64,000 nucleotides of DNA from Halomonas sp. SSL-5 (lineage in GTDB: Bacteria; Pseudomonadota; Gammaproteobacteria; Pseudomonadales; Halomonadaceae): positions 38,619 through 102,618 of the forward strand of contig NZ_JAUYWF010000013.1 in NCBI RefSeq assembly GCF_030708455.1, written 5' to 3'. This document shows positions 57,150 through 64,000 of the stretch, one piece after another. Both the position numbers and the translations under genes were made by a program. The notes beneath the pieces are model-generated. The model was not told where the DNA came from, searched no databases, and saw nothing but the letters and a program-made list of their open reading frames with translations. Position 1 is the stretch's first letter. Each line of letters opens with the position of its first letter.

Positions 57150-57795
57150 CGTGCCCTCCCCGGCCGAGACGGATATGCCGCAGCTCTTCCGACGCCTTGA
57201 GTTCGTGGTGGGTCGTCACCAGCACACAGCCCCCCGCACGGGCATGGGCCACCAGGCGATCCTCCAGCGCGGCGACCCCGTGGCGGTCGATGGCGGTAAA
57301 GGGTTCGTCGAGCACCCAGAGCGGCCGCGGCGTCAGCTCCAGGCGGGCCAACGCCACCCGGCGCTGCTGCCCGGCCGAGAGCTGCCCTGCCGGCACGTCC
57401 TCGAAGCCCGCCAGCCCCACCGACTCCAGCGCTGCCAGGCGCGGGGCCTCATGGACGGCTTCACCAGCCAGCGCCTGGTACCAGGTCAGGTTCTCCAGCG
57501 GCGTCAGGGCCGCCTTCACTCCCGGGGAGTGACCCAGGTAGAGCAGGTTCTCGAGGAAGGCCTGGCGAGCCTGGCGCATCGGCTGCTCGTTCCAGAACAG
57601 CTCGCCGTGGTAGTCGGCGAGCTGGCCGGAGAGGATCTTGAGCAGGGTGGTCTTGCCGCTGCCGTTGGGGCCCTCCACGCGCACGATCTCGCCACCGCGG
57701 ATATCCAGATCGAGATCCTCGAACAGCCACCGATCATCCCGTTCACAGGCCAGCTTCCGGGCTTGCAGGCGCAGGGTCAAGGCACACTCCGGCAT
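57136..57795 (-). CDS. ccmA: Haem exporter ATP-binding subunit CcmA
   Basis: This 219-residue ABC ATPase has Walker A GPNGSGKTTLLK, signature LSAGQQRRVALARL, Walker B LWVLDEPFTAID and a switch histidine in VTTHHEL. LSAGQ rather than LSGGQ is common in CcmA. It is the first gene of the ccmABCDEFGHI operon and is divergent from the SOS-controlled S24 gene. Confidence 0.95.
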   Translation of the reverse strand: MPECALTLRLQARKLACERDDRWLFEDLDLDIRGGEIVRVEGPNGSGKTTLLKILSGQLADYHGELFWNEQPMRQARQAFLENLLYLGHSPGVKAALTPLENLTWYQALAGEAVHEAPRLAALESVGLAGFEDVPAGQLSAGQQRRVALARLELTPRPLWVLDEPFTAIDRHGVAALEDRLVAHARAGGCVLVTTHHELKASEELRHIRLGRGGHDAER

Positions 57796-57814
57796 GGGGG
57801 TAATTTGGCTCGAG

Positions 57815-57844
57815 ACTCTACACGGAAAGGCCTTCTCCTGCCAG
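57815..57844 (-). promoter_or_regulatory. Candidate promoter of the ccm operon
   Basis: On the minus strand CTGGCA and TAGAGT are 18 bases apart. The start would be near 57808, placing the upstream FNR-type box at about -71. Confidence 0.4.
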
Positions 57845-57872
57845 AGAGGTGCACCGCGTCAGGGGGTCGCGG

Positions 57873-57886
57873 TTGACGTGTATCAA
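57873..57886. promoter_or_regulatory. FNR/ANR-type box upstream of ccmA
   Basis: TTGAC-GTGT-ATCAA matches the consensus TTGAT-N4-ATCAA at nine of ten positions. It is centred about 71.5 bases upstream of the predicted ccm start, a class I activator position. It could also serve the divergent S24 gene, for which it lies upstream of the -35. Confidence 0.55.
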
Positions 57887-57907
57887 GCGCATCGTCGATT
57901 GGTCGCC

Positions 57908-57935
57908 TTGCCAGATCCGGCGCCCCTGCTATGCT
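57908..57935 (+). promoter_or_regulatory. Promoter of the S24-peptidase gene
   Basis: TTGCCA and TATGCT are separated by 16 bases. The start falls about ten bases before, or at, the SOS box that follows. Confidence 0.55.
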
Positions 57936-57944
57936 TCCATGGCA

Positions 57945-57960
57945 CTGTATGTTTCAACAG
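57945..57960. promoter_or_regulatory. SOS (LexA) box
   Basis: CTGT-ATGTTTCA-ACAG is a perfect match to the gammaproteobacterial LexA consensus CTGT-N8-ACAG. It begins nine bases after the -10 and ends ten bases before the ATG, so bound LexA would block the promoter. Part of the box also overlaps the ribosome site CAGGAG. Confidence 0.8.
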
Positions 57961-57970
57961 GAGATACGCC

Positions 57971-58453
57971 ATGCTCGAGGCCACCACGCGGTTCATGATC
58001 CGTCGCCCCAATCGGCGCCTCGCCGAGGCCTGGGCGCCCTGCCCCATGCCCGGCGATGCGCAGGACATGATCGAGGTTCCGCTGCTGGGCAGCGTCTCGG
58101 CGGGAATGCCCATCGAGGCCTGCCCCAACGTCAGCCATATCCGCGTCCCGCGACGCATGGTGCGTCGCAACACCTACGCCCTGCGCGTGCGTGGCGACTC
58201 CATGATCGATTGCAACATCTTCGACGGGGATGTGATCATCATCGAACAGTGCGAGAGCGCCGAGAACGGCGAGACCGCGGTGGTGATGATCAACAACCGG
58301 GAGGTCACCCTGAAGAAGCTCTACATCGAGAAGTCCGGCGTACGCCTGCAGCCCGCCAACCAGCAGATGGCGCCCATCTTCCTCAAGAACAGCGACATCC
58401 AGGTGCTGGGCATGGTGATGGGCGTGGTGCGCCAGGGCGAGCTGGCCGCCTGA
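57971..58453 (+). CDS. LexA-like S24 autoprotease without DNA-binding domain
   Basis: The 160-residue protein aligns with the C-terminal half of LexA/UmuD. A potential Ala44-Gly45 cleavage site is in LGSVSAGMPIEA, the nucleophile Ser77 is in VRGDSMIDCNIFDGD, and the general base Lys115 is in EVTLKKLY. The first 35 residues (MLEATTRFMIRRPNRRLAEA onward) do not form the LexA winged helix. It is larger than a UmuD of about 139 residues, and no umuC follows. It should undergo RecA-assisted self-cleavage. It sits directly behind a perfect SOS box and is coupled to yigZ by TGATG. Confidence 0.85.
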   Translation: MLEATTRFMIRRPNRRLAEAWAPCPMPGDAQDMIEVPLLGSVSAGMPIEACPNVSHIRVPRRMVRRNTYALRVRGDSMIDCNIFDGDVIIIEQCESAENGETAVVMINNREVTLKKLYIEKSGVRLQPANQQMAPIFLKNSDIQVLGMVMGVVRQGELAA

Positions 58454-59070
58454 TGCGCTACCCGGTACCCGACCTGCCGCCGGGAGAGTGGCGGGAAACC
58501 GAGATCGACGTCGAACGCAGCCGCTTTATCGCCTGGCTCTGCCATGCCCCCGCGGTGGCCGCCTTCGAAGCGCTGCTCGCGGCCGCACGCGAGCGCCACC
58601 CCGGGGCCAGCCACCACTGCAGTGCCTTCATCGCCGGGCCGCCCGGCGAGCAGTCCGCCATCGGCTTCTCCGACGACGGCGAGCCCGGCGGCACCGCCGG
58701 TCGCCCCATGTTCCAGGTCCTGGAGGGCTCGGGGCTCGGCCAGGTGGGCTGCGTGGTGACCCGCTACTTCGGCGGCACCAAGCTGGGCACCGGCGGCCTG
58801 GCCCGCGCCTACGCCCAGGCCGTCTCCCAGGCGCTGGAGACCCTCCCGCGGCGCGAGGTCATCGAGCGCACCCCGCTGCGCCTGCGGGTCGACTTCTCTG
58901 GCGAGGCCGAGGCCCGTGCCTGGCTGGGCGAGCGCCATGTCCCGGTGCAGGAGGCCGATTACGCCGCCGACGGCGTGCGGCTGACCGTCGGCTGGCCAAG
59001 CGACGTCGAGGTCGACCTGAGCGCACTGGCGTCGCGGCTGCGCGGCAACCTCGAGCTACTCGAGGCCTGA
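58453..59070 (+). CDS. yigZ: YigZ/IMPACT family protein
   Basis: This 205-residue protein has the IMPACT core: ERSRFIAWLCH, HPGASHHCSAFIAG, FSDDGEPGGTAGRPM and VVTRYFGGTKLGTGGLARAY. A C-terminal DUF1949-like domain follows. In E. coli YigZ has an unknown role; IMPACT proteins of eukaryotes act on translation control. Its ATG overlaps the S24 gene stop, so it is probably also SOS-induced here. Confidence 0.92.
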   Translation: MRYPVPDLPPGEWRETEIDVERSRFIAWLCHAPAVAAFEALLAAARERHPGASHHCSAFIAGPPGEQSAIGFSDDGEPGGTAGRPMFQVLEGSGLGQVGCVVTRYFGGTKLGTGGLARAYAQAVSQALETLPRREVIERTPLRLRVDFSGEAEARAWLGERHVPVQEADYAADGVRLTVGWPSDVEVDLSALASRLRGNLELLEA

Positions 59071-59103
59071 ACCCTACAGTTTCATCACAACACCCCCAAC
59101 ACG

Positions 59104-59131
59104 ACGAGAGGCGCCCGTGGGCGCCTCTCGT
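59104..59131. terminator. Bidirectional terminator between yigZ and oadB
   Basis: Perfect 13-bp arms ACGAGAGGCGCCC / GGGCGCCTCTCGT with a minimal loop lie between the convergent genes. There is no strong U-tract. Confidence 0.7.
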
Positions 59132-59163
59132 GTGCAGGACTGGTGGCAGACTCGCCGCGGCGC

Positions 59164-60486
59164 TCATCCCAGGTACTTGATCATCACCCCCGCGGCCACC
59201 GCCGAGCCGATCACCCCGGCCACGTTGGGCCCCATGGCGTGCATCAGCAGGAAGTTATGCGGGTTGGCCTCCAGGCCCACCTTGTTGGAGACCCGGGCCG
59301 CCATGGGCACCGCCGAGACGCCCGCCGAGCCGATCAGCGGATTGATCGGAATCTTGCTCATCATGTTCATCAGCTTGGCCATCAGCACGCCGGCAGAGGT
59401 GCCGATACCGAAGGCCACGATGCCCAGCGCCAGGATCCCCAGGGTCTCCACGGCCAGGAAGCTCTCGGCCATCAGCTTGGAGCCCACCGAGAGCCCCAGG
59501 ATGATGGTGACGATGTTGATCAGGGCGTTCTGCGCCGTGTCGGAGAGGCGCTCCACCACCCCGCACTCGCGCATCAGGTTGCCGAAGCAGAACATCCCCA
59601 GCAGCGGCGCCGCATCCGGCAGGAAGAACGCCACCAGCAGCAGGATGGCGATGGGGAAGACGATCTTCTCGCGCTTCGACACCGGCCGCAGCTGGGTCAT
59701 GGTGATCTCGCGCTCCTTCTGCGTGGTCAGCAGCTTCATGATCGGCGGCTGGATCAGCGGCACCAGGGCCATGTAGGCGTAGGCGGCCACGGCGATCGCC
59801 CCCAGCAGCTCGGGTGCCAGCACGCTCGACACATAGATCGAGGTGGGGCCGTCCGCGCCGCCGATGATGCCGATGGCGGCGGCCTGGTTGAGCGAGAAGT
59901 CCATCACCCCCAGCGCGGAGAGCCCCACCGCACCGAACAGGGTGGCGAAGATGCCGAACTGGGCCGCCGCGCCCAGGAACAGGGTGCGCGGATTGGCCAG
60001 TAGCGGGCCGAAGTCGGTCATCGCACCCACGCCCATGAAGATGATCAGCGGGGCGATGCCGGAGGCGATGGCGACCCTGTAGAAGCTGTAGAGCATGCCG
60101 TCGCCATAGCCGACGCCCACCGCGATATCGCGCGCGGCGCGCAGCGCGTCCGGCGCGGCGCCGTCGTGGGCCACGCCCTTGAGCGCCTCACGCCACGCCT
60201 CGGCGTTCGCCAGGGGGTCGAGGGTCACGCCCAGCGCCGTCGCAAGTTGCTGCAGCACCGCCGGCTTGGCCACCTCGATGGCCTGGTCCAGCGCCGACAG
60301 CGCCAGGCCCGCCTCGGGGATGTTGGCCAGGATGCCGCCGAAGCCGATGGGCACCAGCAGCAGCGGCTCGAACTTCTTGGCGATGGCCAGGTAGAGCAGC
60401 AGCATGCCGACCAGGATCATCACGGCCTGCCCCGGCGTCAGGTTATAGACCCCCGAGCCGTGCCAGAGTGTCAGTAGTTTCTCCAT
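59164..60486 (-). CDS. oadB: Oxaloacetate decarboxylase beta subunit (Na+ pump)
   Basis: The 440-residue polytopic membrane protein is the carboxybiotin decarboxylase that couples CO2 release to Na+ export. Typical parts are the N-terminal [20 protein letters not shown], the Na+-binding [37 protein letters not shown] and the C-terminal [21 protein letters not shown]. An insert around residues 85-115 ([20 protein letters not shown]) is hydrophilic. It follows oadA after ten bases. Confidence 0.95.
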   Translation of the reverse strand: MEKLLTLWHGSGVYNLTPGQAVMILVGMLLLYLAIAKKFEPLLLVPIGFGGILANIPEAGLALSALDQAIEVAKPAVLQQLATALGVTLDPLANAEAWREALKGVAHDGAAPDALRAARDIAVGVGYGDGMLYSFYRVAIASGIAPLIIFMGVGAMTDFGPLLANPRTLFLGAAAQFGIFATLFGAVGLSALGVMDFSLNQAAAIGIIGGADGPTSIYVSSVLAPELLGAIAVAAYAYMALVPLIQPPIMKLLTTQKEREITMTQLRPVSKREKIVFPIAILLLVAFFLPDAAPLLGMFCFGNLMRECGVVERLSDTAQNALINIVTIILGLSVGSKLMAESFLAVETLGILALGIVAFGIGTSAGVLMAKLMNMMSKIPINPLIGSAGVSAVPMAARVSNKVGLEANPHNFLLMHAMGPNVAGVIGSAVAAGVMIKYLG

Positions 60487-60496
60487 GTCGGGGCCC

Positions 60497-62317
60497 TTAG
60501 AGCTCGATCAGCACGTCACCGACGGCGACGCTGTCGCCCTCGCCGACCTTGACGGAAGAGACGGTACCGGCGCTCGCGGCCCGCACCTCGGTCTCCATCT
60601 TCATCGCCTCGAGGATGATCACCACATCCCCCTCCTCGACGCTGTCCCCCTCGCGCACGTTGACCTTGAAGATGTTACCGGCCAGGGGTGCGGTGATCGC
60701 CTCGCCGCTGGGGGCGGCAGGGGCGCCGGCGGCGGGCTGGGCGGCCGCGGCCTGCTCCTGGACGGCACCGACCTCGCCGCCCTCGGCGACCTCGACCACA
60801 TACTGCTTGCCGTTGACCTTGACGGTGTAGGTCTCGGGGCCGGCCGGGGCGCCGCCCTGGGTCGCGGGTGCCTTGGCCTCTGCTTTCGCGGGCAGGCTGG
60901 CGCCGGCCTCGGGGGCCTGGGGCGCCGGCTCGAAGGCGTCGGGGTTGTCGCGGTTGCTGAGGAACTTCAGGCCGATCTGCGGGAAGAGCGCATAGGTGAG
61001 CACGTCGTCGATCTCGCGCTCGCCCTCGGCCAGGCGGATGCCGTCGGCCTTGGCCTTCTCCTTGAGCTCGGCGGCCAGCTTGTCCATCTCGGGGCTGAGG
61101 TTGTCGGCCGGGCGGCAGGTGATCGGCTCGCCTCCCTCCAGCACGCGCGCCTGCAGCTCCTTGTTGAACGGCGCCGGGGCGGCACCGTACTCGCCCTTGA
61201 GCAGCGCCTGGACCTCCTTGGAGATCGACTTGTAGCGCTCCCCCATCATCACGTTCATCACCGCCTGGGTGCCGACGATCTGGGAGGTGGGGGTGACCAG
61301 CGGAATGAAGCCCAGGTCCTCGCGTACCCTGGGGATCTCCTTGAGCACGTCGTCGAGCTTGTCACCGGCGCCCTGCTCCTTGAGCTGGCCTTCCATGTTG
61401 GTGAGCATGCCGCCCGGCACCTGGGCGATCAGGATGCGCGAGTCGATGCCCTTGAGCGAGCCCTCGAAGGCGGCATACTTCTTGCGCACCTCGCGGAAGT
61501 AGGCGGCGATCTCCTCGAGCAGCTCGAGGTCCAGGCCGGTGTCGCGCTCGGTGCCCTGGAGGATCGCCACCACCGACTCGGTGGGGCTGTGGCCATAGGT
61601 CATGGACATCGAGGAGATGGCGGTATCGACGTTGTCGATGCCCGCCTCGGCGGCCTTGAGGGCGGTGGCGGTGGACATGCCGGTGGTGGCGTGGCACTGC
61701 ATGTGGATGGGGATATCCACCGCCTTCTTGAGCTTGGAGACCAGCTCATAGGCGTCGTAGGGCTTGAGCAGGCCGGCCATGTCCTTGATGCACAGCGAAT
61801 CGGCGCCCATGGCGGCGATGGTCTTGCCGAGCTCGACCCAGCCGTCCAGGGTGTGCACCGGGCTCACCGTGTAGGAGAGCGTGCCCTGGGCGTGACCCTC
61901 GACCTTGCGGACGGCCTGGATGGCGCGCTCCAGGTTGCGCGGATCGTTCATGGCATCGAAGACGCGGAACACGTCGACACCGTTGGTCCTGGCCCGCTCG
62001 ACGAACTTGTCCACCACGTCATCGGCGTAGTGGCGATAGCCGAGCAGGTTCTGGCCGCGCAGCAGCATCTGCTGGGGGGTGTTGGGCATGGCCGCCTTCA
62101 ACGCCCGTATCCGCTCCCACGGATCCTCGCCGAGGTAGCGGATACAGGCGTCGAAGGTGGCCCCGCCCCAGGACTCCAGCGACCAGAAGCCGACGCGGTC
62201 GAGCTTCTCGGCGATGGGCAGCATGTCATCGAGGCGCATGCGGGTGGCGAACAGCGACTGGTGGGCGTCGCGCAGGACGACATCGGTGATGCCCAGCGGG
62301 CGAGCGTTGTCAGTCAT
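60497..62317 (-). CDS. oadA: Oxaloacetate decarboxylase alpha subunit
   Basis: This 606-residue biotin protein has an N-terminal carboxyltransferase barrel ([42 protein letters not shown]). The conserved PYC/OADA domain follows ([18 protein letters not shown] region), then an Ala/Pro-rich linker and a biotinyl domain with [11 protein letters not shown]. It transfers the carboxyl of oxaloacetate to biotin. It lies between oadG and oadB, the standard order. Sodium export by this complex suits a halophile. Confidence 0.95.
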   Translation of the reverse strand: MTDNARPLGITDVVLRDAHQSLFATRMRLDDMLPIAEKLDRVGFWSLESWGGATFDACIRYLGEDPWERIRALKAAMPNTPQQMLLRGQNLLGYRHYADDVVDKFVERARTNGVDVFRVFDAMNDPRNLERAIQAVRKVEGHAQGTLSYTVSPVHTLDGWVELGKTIAAMGADSLCIKDMAGLLKPYDAYELVSKLKKAVDIPIHMQCHATTGMSTATALKAAEAGIDNVDTAISSMSMTYGHSPTESVVAILQGTERDTGLDLELLEEIAAYFREVRKKYAAFEGSLKGIDSRILIAQVPGGMLTNMEGQLKEQGAGDKLDDVLKEIPRVREDLGFIPLVTPTSQIVGTQAVMNVMMGERYKSISKEVQALLKGEYGAAPAPFNKELQARVLEGGEPITCRPADNLSPEMDKLAAELKEKAKADGIRLAEGEREIDDVLTYALFPQIGLKFLSNRDNPDAFEPAPQAPEAGASLPAKAEAKAPATQGGAPAGPETYTVKVNGKQYVVEVAEGGEVGAVQEQAAAAQPAAGAPAAPSGEAITAPLAGNIFKVNVREGDSVEEGDVVIILEAMKMETEVRAASAGTVSSVKVGEGDSVAVGDVLIEL

Positions 62318-62367
62318 GGGAGTGACCTTGAGGTAGTGGATGTAGGGAGAAGGGAGGCAGGCGGGAA

Positions 62368-62622
62368 TCAGCGGTGGTGGCGGCGACGATAGCGGTGCAC
62401 CGCGGCGGTGATGGCCACCATGACGTCATCGTCCTGCCCCCGGGGGGCGGCACCACGGCCGCGGACCGGGACCGCAGGCGCCACGGGCTCCGGGAAGAAG
62501 CGGCCGATGACCTTGGACATCAGGGTGGTGACGATCACTAGCAAGGTAAGAAAAACAAAAACGAAGCCCATGCCCAGGGCCATGAGGGAGAGTCCCTCTT
62601 CCAGCAGCTGCATGTCCTGCAT
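62368..62622 (-). CDS. oadG: Oxaloacetate decarboxylase gamma subunit
   Basis: The 84-residue protein has one N-terminal transmembrane helix ([21 protein letters not shown]) and a hydrophilic tail that ends in [16 protein letters not shown], the usual OadG ending with histidines thought to bind zinc. It holds OadA on OadB. CAGGAGAGG precedes the chosen ATG. It is the first gene of oadGAB. Confidence 0.92.
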   Translation of the reverse strand: MQDMQLLEEGLSLMALGMGFVFVFLTLLVIVTTLMSKVIGRFFPEPVAPAVPVRGRGAAPRGQDDDVMVAITAAVHRYRRRHHR

Positions 62623-62741
62623 CGCGCGCCTCTCCTGTTGAACATGTACCTCCATGCGCCTCAACGGTGCGAGACATGGCGGCTTGCGCAAAAATTTCGA
62701 TGCTATAACCTGCCACACTCTGATCAGATTGCAATGGTGTT

Positions 62742-63782
62742 GTGGTGGAAGTCGGCGTTGTTAATTTACTACAAGATGGGCCGGGCAGGGTCGGCCTGGC
62801 CCCCATGGAAGGCGTCATCGACGCCCACACCCGGGACCTGCTGACCCGCCGGCCGGGCTTCGACTGGGCGGTCACCGAGTTCGTCCGCGTGGTGGACGCC
62901 CGCCTGCCGCCAAGAGTCTTCCATAAGCACTGCCCCGAACTGCAGCATGCCCGCCTGACGACCCCCGCCGGCGTACCGGTCCAGCTGCAGCTGCTCGGCT
63001 CCGACCCCGAGGCCCTGGCGGCCAACGCCGCCCAGGCGCTGCGCCTCGGCGCCACCGGTGTCGACCTCAATTTCGGCTGTCCGGCCAAGCTGGTCAATCG
63101 TCATGACGGCGGGGCCTCGCTGCTGCGCGACCCCCGACGCGTGCATGCCGTGGTCGCCGCCGTGCACGATGCGGTAGGGCGCCACATTCCGGTGACCGCC
63201 AAGATTCGCCTGGGCTTCGCCGACCGGCGCCTGGCGCTGGCCTGCGGACGTGCCGCCCAGGCGGGTGGCGCCCGACACCTGGTGGTGCACGGCCGCACCC
63301 GGGAAGAGGGCTACCGTCCGCCGGCCCACTGGGAGTGGATCGGCCGCATCCGGCGGGACCTGAGCATCCCGGTGATCGCCAACGGCGACATCTGGACCCT
63401 CGAGGACTACTGGAAGGCACGCACCCTCTCCGGCTGCCGGCACGTGATGCTCGGCCGAGGCGCCCTGGCCGACCCCTGGCTGGCGCCCCGCATCCGCCAT
63501 TGGCAGCAGACCGGTGAGCGGCTGCCGCCCACACCCTGGGCGGCGCGGGCGGCGATCCTCGAGGAATTCGCTACCCTGCAGCGCCGGGCGCTTCCCGAGC
63601 GCGTCGTCACCTCCCTGGTCAAGCAGTGGCTCAACCATATGCGCCTGGCAGACGCCGAGGCGGCCCGACGCTTCCAGCGCCTCAAGCGCCTCACCGGGCT
63701 GGATGACCTGCTGGCAGGCCTTGCGGCCGACACACCGGCGTCACCCGACCTCCACCAGGCGGCAAGCGCGGCGGCGATATAA
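62742..63782 (+). CDS. dusC: tRNA-dihydrouridine(16) synthase DusC
   Basis: The protein of about 346 residues is an FMN-dependent TIM-barrel Dus enzyme: LAPMEGVIDAHTRDLLT, VTEFVRVVDARLPPRVFH, GVDLNFGCPAKLVNRHDGGA with the catalytic cysteine, ELVVHGRT-like HLVVHGRTREEGYRPP and IPVIANGDIW. The VTEFVRVVD and LPPRVF segments and the C-terminal KQWLNHMRL point to DusC rather than DusA or DusB. No ATG precedes the conserved start; GTG at 62742 is used, without a clear ribosome site, so the N-terminus is uncertain. Confidence 0.9.
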   Translation: MVEVGVVNLLQDGPGRVGLAPMEGVIDAHTRDLLTRRPGFDWAVTEFVRVVDARLPPRVFHKHCPELQHARLTTPAGVPVQLQLLGSDPEALAANAAQALRLGATGVDLNFGCPAKLVNRHDGGASLLRDPRRVHAVVAAVHDAVGRHIPVTAKIRLGFADRRLALACGRAAQAGGARHLVVHGRTREEGYRPPAHWEWIGRIRRDLSIPVIANGDIWTLEDYWKARTLSGCRHVMLGRGALADPWLAPRIRHWQQTGERLPPTPWAARAAILEEFATLQRRALPERVVTSLVKQWLNHMRLADAEAARRFQRLKRLTGLDDLLAGLAADTPASPDLHQAASAAAI

Positions 63783-63786
63783 AAAA

Positions 63787-63817
63787 GAGGCGCACGTCGC
63801 AATGGCGACGGCGCCTC
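63787..63817 (-). terminator. Terminator of the tRNA-Arg transcript
   Basis: On the minus strand GAGGCGC and inner GTCGC arms pair with GCGAC and GCGCCTC, and six T follow at once. It ends minus-strand transcripts from the tRNA, and may also serve dusC on the plus strand. Confidence 0.8.
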
Positions 63818-63924
63818 AAACGATCGCAGGGGCGCCCGGAGAAGCGCCCCGGCTAGCAGAAACCGGGTGGACAGGACGTCCCATGAAAGAAGACCCGCCC
63901 TCGCATGGAGGGCGGGTCGAGATC

Positions 63925-64000
63925 TGGCGCGCCCGGGAGGATTCGAACCTCCGACCCCCTGATTCGTAGTCAGGTACTCTATCCAGCTGAGCTACGGGCG
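63925..64000 (-). tRNA. tRNA-Arg (anticodon ACG), lacking the first base at the window edge
   Basis: The minus strand reads CGCCCGTAGCTCAGCTGGAT at the 5' side, an anticodon loop with ACG between CT and AA, the T-arm GGTTCGAATCC, and a 3' end with encoded CCA. Only the first acceptor base (expected G) lies outside. The anticodon is ACG, read as ICG after deamination. Confidence 0.95.

Overview
The window is dense, high-GC chromosomal DNA of a gammaproteobacterium, most probably a Halomonas-type halophile or close relative. The indications are gammaproteobacterial gene sets (glrK/qseG/glrR, smc-zipA-ligA, dapA-bamC-purC, scpAB-rluB, ccmABCDEFGHI), a sodium-pumping oxaloacetate decarboxylase (oadGAB), short overlapping operons and many GC-rich hairpin terminators. 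The genus is inferred from protein flavour and layout; no rRNA gene is present.

Layout from left to right. 1-15 kb: start of aceE (minus), ampD/nadC divergent pair, GNAT enzyme, trmO, the dapA-bamC-MBL-purC operon, bcp, perM-tusA, bepA, an 11-copy heptamer array, nadA, two tandem tRNA-Lys genes and scpA-scpB-rluB. 15-23.4 kb is the most accessory part: a cold-shock gene, a dicarboxylate/glutamate symporter, a small membrane protein, a cytochrome P460, ychJ-gst, then rlmA, a PAS-GGDEF diguanylate cyclase and several broken pieces (VOC enzyme tail, second rlmA fragment, N-terminus of an Mrr endonuclease). 23.4-28.9 kb: guaB-guaA, xseA, a 1-Cys peroxiredoxin.

28.9-33.3 kb holds the most interesting regulatory layout. 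The glrK-qseG-glrR two-component operon is preceded on the same strand by an 840-bp gene-free stretch. This contains three palindromic operators of the GlrR type, an IHF-like site, a sigma-54 promoter with the invariant GG-N10-GC, a structured transcript and a U8 intrinsic terminator. This matches the architecture of enterobacterial glmY and suggests a GlrR-activated small RNA next to its own regulator.

33.3-47 kb: argA, pit with its PhoU-like partner, a CYTH triphosphatase, a voltage-gated-type K+ channel with a zinc ribbon, yciO-rnm, yciI, mnmC, yheU, ligA, zipA. 47-57.8 kb: smc and the complete cytochrome c maturation operon ccmABCDEFGHI behind an FNR/ANR-type box. 57.9-59.1 kb: an S24/LexA-type autoprotease without a DNA-binding domain, directly under a perfect SOS box and co-transcribed with yigZ. 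59.1-64 kb: oadGAB, dusC and a tRNA-Arg that runs off the right edge by one base.

Functionally this is mainly housekeeping (NAD and purine synthesis, lysine/cell-wall supply, RNA modification, chromosome segregation, envelope quality control). Two regulatory units deserve experiments: the sigma-54/GlrR small-RNA locus and the SOS-controlled LexA-like protease. There is also a decayed patch around rlmA. No complete insertion sequence, prophage, CRISPR array or rRNA operon was seen.
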